Assembly (NCBI GenBank): GCA_008638375.1
Contig: CM018032.1
Coordinates: 56,487,382-56,551,381 of the forward strand
Source: Nyssa sinensis
Lineage: Eukaryota > Streptophyta > Magnoliopsida > Cornales > Nyssaceae
Length of the DNA: 64,000 nucleotides
Direction of reading: 5' to 3'
Below are positions 60,293 through 64,000 of this stretch, piece after piece. Each line of letters starts with the position of its first letter. Position 1 is the stretch's first letter. A program made the translations under genes and the position numbers. The notes under the pieces are model-generated. The model ran no database searches. It had not been told where the DNA came from and saw nothing but the letters and a program-made list of their open reading frames with translations.

Positions 60293-60962
60293 GACTTTCA
60301 TGCAATAACTTGGCGCAATGTGATTGTTAAAAGTATTTAAATATGATCTACTATAAAATAACAGATCAATTCAGACATGACACATGTATGCACAAAACAC
60401 TTGCATACACAGATCAAGAAAGGCTCTTCTATCCAGAATAGACATACACACAGGGTTCAGAGCTTCGTTGTTCGAAATAGCATAGGATTTCTAATCCTTC
60501 CTCCAGAGCAGGAAATACAGGGTACGTACCTAGAGGGGTCCCGAACTGATCACCACCTTACATGCCCCATCAACTTTGGAGTAAGGAAACAGAGTTCAAC
60601 ATGGTAACTGTTATTTTCGAATATCTTCAAATCCCTATTTTTACAATTCTGAATCCTAATCAACTTAGGAATCTGCCGTTTATAAATAAAATCATAAGGT
60701 ATGCTTTTAAATTACAGTCAATCAATTCCTTTTAATTACAATTTTTAATTTTACTAACTTTATCATCGGAGCGGCTACCATCAAAGCCTACTCGGTGGCT
60801 CTCTGATATTTGAATTCTTGACAGGTGACAAAGAATGAAAGTCCCACTAATCAGAAAGTATAATATCAAAATACATTACTTTCAAGAAAATACAAGGGAA
60901 ACAAAATTTCTACCTACCAATGGAACAAACAGTGAAGGTAAAGACATGAGAATTAAAATTTA

Positions 60963-61052
60963 AGGTCACTAGAGGTTTGCCCGATCATTAACTTCAAAAC
61001 TCTGAGATTAATCGAGGTGTGTGAAAGTCGGCCCAAACACCTGGTTATAAAA
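60963..61052 (+). mobile_element. Fragment of an Au-type SINE (3' part)
   Basis: GGTCACTAGAGGTTTGCCC...GATTAATCGAGGTGTGTG...GGCCCAAACACCTGGTTATAA matches the remembered 3' body of the plant Au SINE family (…GATTAGTCGAGGTGCGC…GGCCCGGACACC…). The tRNA-derived head is absent. The match is from memory and was not aligned. Confidence 0.55.
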
Positions 61053-61732
61053 GAAAATGGAACAAATTGAGAGAACTTTGTACCAAATTGTGGTCCTACC
61101 TTCTATTTTTTTTTTGGCTTTATTTAAATCACCATTAATTGTTGATTCTTTCAACTTGGTCATGAAAAAGTTCTTATATTCCTTCATGTATAACGGAAAG
61201 CAAAACTAAAAGAGAACATTAGTACCAAAATCATGCATGGAATCCAGACCATTGATTGGTCAAGGTAATTTGCTGATGAAAAGTCTGGTGGTGATGGAAA
61301 AGAAGTCCAATACTTTAATTTAAAATAAATGTTACATATGTCAGAATTAGATTGCATAACTATTAAATTTATTTATACTATCTTATTAGTAAACTTTTTT
61401 TTCTAATGATAGAAGTTGCTTGCAATAAAATGAAAAAAAAGAAGAAGATAATAATAGCTCAAGAGGGGTGCATAGTAGTTAAAATATACCTTGGTGGAGG
61501 GTAATATGGTAAATATATGTTTGGCAACGAATAGTACCCAAATGGAGGCTTGTAGTGCCGGATTGAGGGAAAAATTGTAAAAATTAAAATTTAAGCTAGG
61601 TTCTTGTGAAAATAAAAAACAACTACTAATTTTTAAGAAGAAAATTTCCAAAATATAGTTAGCAAAAACTAATAAATTTTCGAAGTTTTGAGGAGCTCCT
61701 GGCCATCACACGTGGATTCGCTATTGGAAGCT

Positions 61733-61858
61733 AGTATACCCTAAGTCCAAAGGTTGTAGTTTAAGGGTACAATTAGAAAAAATATTTCACTATCGGAAGT
61801 GAGTATACCATAAGTCCAAAGGTTGTAGTTTAAGGGTACAATTAGAAAAAATATTTAG
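61733..61858. repeat. 69-bp tandem duplication
   Basis: TAAGTCCAAAGGTTGTAGTT...AGAAAAAATATTT occurs twice, 69 bases apart, nearly identical. Confidence 0.9.
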
Positions 61859-64000
61859 GAGGGTGGGGTGGGGGGGTTAGAATTTATTTTGGGAGAAATT
61901 TAGGGGGTAATTTTTTTTTTTCCAAATTGAAAAAGTGTTACATGCAAATTTTTTTTCTCAAAGAGGAAAATGAAATGAGGAAAAAAAATTTCAAAGAAAA
62001 AGATGATAAAGGGATATTTCAGGAGAGAAATAACAAGTTTGTAGTTTCTTTTCTTGTGCTTAAATTTTTTTAACTATCAAACAAAATTTAAATGAGAAAA
62101 TTTTAGCAAGAAAACATGAAAACTTATTAAATAAATGGTAATAGAAATTTTCTTAGCAACCAAACAAAGTTTAAAGGAAAAAAGTTCAACAAAAAAACAT
62201 CAGAATCTATCAAATAAATGAAAAAGAAAATTTTCTTAGCATCCAAACAAAGTTTAAAAAAGAAAATTTCGAAACCCATCAAATACAATGGCTAAATTTT
62301 AGAAATTAAGATATATAATGAGCTGGGCCAAAATTTTGTAATGAAAAATGATGAATTAAGATGAAAATTTTAAAATGGACTAAAATTTGAGTTAAGAAAA
62401 TGATAGAAACGATACCAAACTTTTTGAGTGAGCTCGTTTAAAACAGTAAAAGTTTTACAATTATAAATTTTCGTTTTTCATATTTTGAGGTGGAGCTCAC
62501 CGCAGACCACTCTTGCCTCCGACACCAGTGGCCATGGAAGGTGGTGGTGGGCAGGGGAAGACAAGGATATGGGCACACATAAGATGCCTGGATCGATGCT
62601 TTACGCCATTATTCTGTACTTCCGGATGCTTAGTGGCTATCATTATGTATGATTCCAGACCAATCAAGTGTAGAAGACTGTTTATGATTCTTTAGACCCA
62701 TATCATACTTTATAACTCAGCATTTCCTACAAATGCCTGTACTTTTTTTCTTTTTTCTTTTTTAATCATTAGTTTAAGTATATATAACTCAAAAAAATCT
62801 CAAGTTCACAGGTTCGATTTTCCAAACCTGCAAACCTCTTAAAACTGGAGACTTTTTTATTAAGTCAACAAAGTATAATTTAAATTAAAAATTTAAGTGC
62901 AATAAAAGTCTATCTTTAAAAAGAAAGTCCCATAAAAATTCTTGAAAAAAAAATTAATTCTATTTGTACAATTGCTTAGTTGTTCGATTATATAAAAATT
63001 ATATTATTAGAGTTTTATTTAATATATATATCTCATTCAATTAAAATACTATTATAATTTTATATTAATATATATATATATATGTACACACACACACACA
63101 CACAAAACAAAGCATAAAAAATATCCATGTTTCTTAGAGTTTTATAATAATATTATTAAATGATTATTTTTAAATTCATATTAAAAAATAATAAAAAATA
63201 CTCATTTAAAATTTCCACTTTAGTTCTCTAATTGTCTTGAGCCAACCATGAGTTTCCAAAGTTTTTAACACATTATTCCAAGTTTCAATATTCCTAACAT
63301 ATCCAACATTTTTTACCCTAGAACAAATAAGGAGAATATCAATTTTTCTTTCCCCAAAAGCTTAAACTTTTTGCCCTTTTTTTATCCTTATTTCATGCAA
63401 GGCATCTTTTTTTCCCCTCTTTCAAAGTAGAACCTTTAGATTTACATATGAAATTTTGCAATTTTTATGAACTATTATTATCAAATTAACATTAATTATT
63501 AAAATCAATTACTATCATAAATAATTGCACCAATTGCTTTCAATGTTGTACAATATGTTAATAATAGTCAATATCGATCACCCTTCCCTATTTAATTACA
63601 TTTACTAATTTCGTTTAGCAAAATGCTATATATCCCAAATTTAATTTATCATCTTATAGTACTTTTGAATCTCACATGACGGAATTTTTAAAATTGTCAT
63701 ATAATAATACATGAGAATAAAGTAAAAATATAAACTGAGAATATCTTAGTATTGTTAGCTAGTTAAATGTACGAGTGGTGTTGAATTTTACAACTTGGCA
63801 AGCCAAGTTGCACGTTGTGAGCTGAGTTGTGGGATGTGGGCTTCATTAATATTTCTTCTTTGTTACGGGAATTGAATTTGTGACAATTGCATATCCAGTA
63901 GGTATTTGCATTACTTGCTTAAGATCACAGTACTACATAGGTGTCCTGATCAAAGAGATATAATTGAATAGTCTTGACCAATCAATAGTTGACATGTATA

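Larger units (their letters stand above)
59125..64000. other. AT-rich intergenic DNA, gene-poor
   Basis: Only the SINE fragment, a 69-bp duplication and simple repeats ((TA)n at 59484-59517, CA/TA runs near 60260-60292 and 63065-63105) are clear. A short open frame at 62513-62695 lies in a less AT-rich patch but has no recognisable domain. Confidence 0.5.

Overview
This window is nuclear DNA of a flowering plant, most likely a woody eudicot. The coding exons have GT-AG introns, the intergenic DNA is very AT-rich, and most of the sequence is transposable elements. I see no bacterial-type operons, rRNA genes, CRISPR arrays or functional tRNA genes. I cannot name the species.

Left part (1-18100): the 3' half of a DegP7 (protease Do-like 7) gene on the + strand. 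Seven exons run from 120 to the stop at 17884, all in phase and without lesions. Two introns are swollen. The 10.4 kb intron (788-11146) holds two L1-type LINE remnants, a Mutator-type MITE with a 9-bp target duplication sitting inside one LINE, a further small element inside that MITE, an ACAGTC-ended MITE, and a GGATCC-rich inverted-repeat element ending 123 bp before the next exon. The 4.7 kb intron (11712-16378) holds a third LINE with an internal deletion, an AACCGG-rich inverted-repeat element with a tRNA-like Pol III promoter, and a second copy of the GGATCC-rich element.

Middle part (18100-28027): AT-rich intergenic DNA, a nested MITE block, a tandem TRIM-like element (three LTR copies, two primer-binding sites), then the N-terminal exons of a TPX2/WVD2-like microtubule-protein gene. 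One of its exons is duplicated in tandem and in frame, but downstream exons are frameshifted. A truncated CACTA terminus is fused to the 3' end of a Copia element.

Centre (28028-43391): a complete 15.4 kb CACTA (En/Spm) DNA transposon. It has CACTA termini, a TAC target duplication, subterminal TTAGCGACGC repeats, a four-exon TNPD-type transposase gene (two nonsense codons) and a six-exon TNPA/Ptta-type gene (one nonsense codon). Between the two genes is a 3.0 kb solo LTR with TTTAT duplications. Downstream of TNPA is a 161-bp satellite array of about 14 units.

Right part (43392-64000): a damaged full-length Copia retrotransposon on the minus strand, then an expressed-looking tandem-repeat exon region of about 250-265 bp units. 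A 4.8 kb non-coding LTR element interrupts that region. A small secreted proline-rich (extensin-like) gene lies on the minus strand at 55967-56401. The remainder is gene-poor AT-rich DNA with a Tourist-like MITE and a SINE fragment.

The main story is layered transposon insertion into two host loci. DegP7 appears to tolerate it. The TPX2-like locus appears broken.
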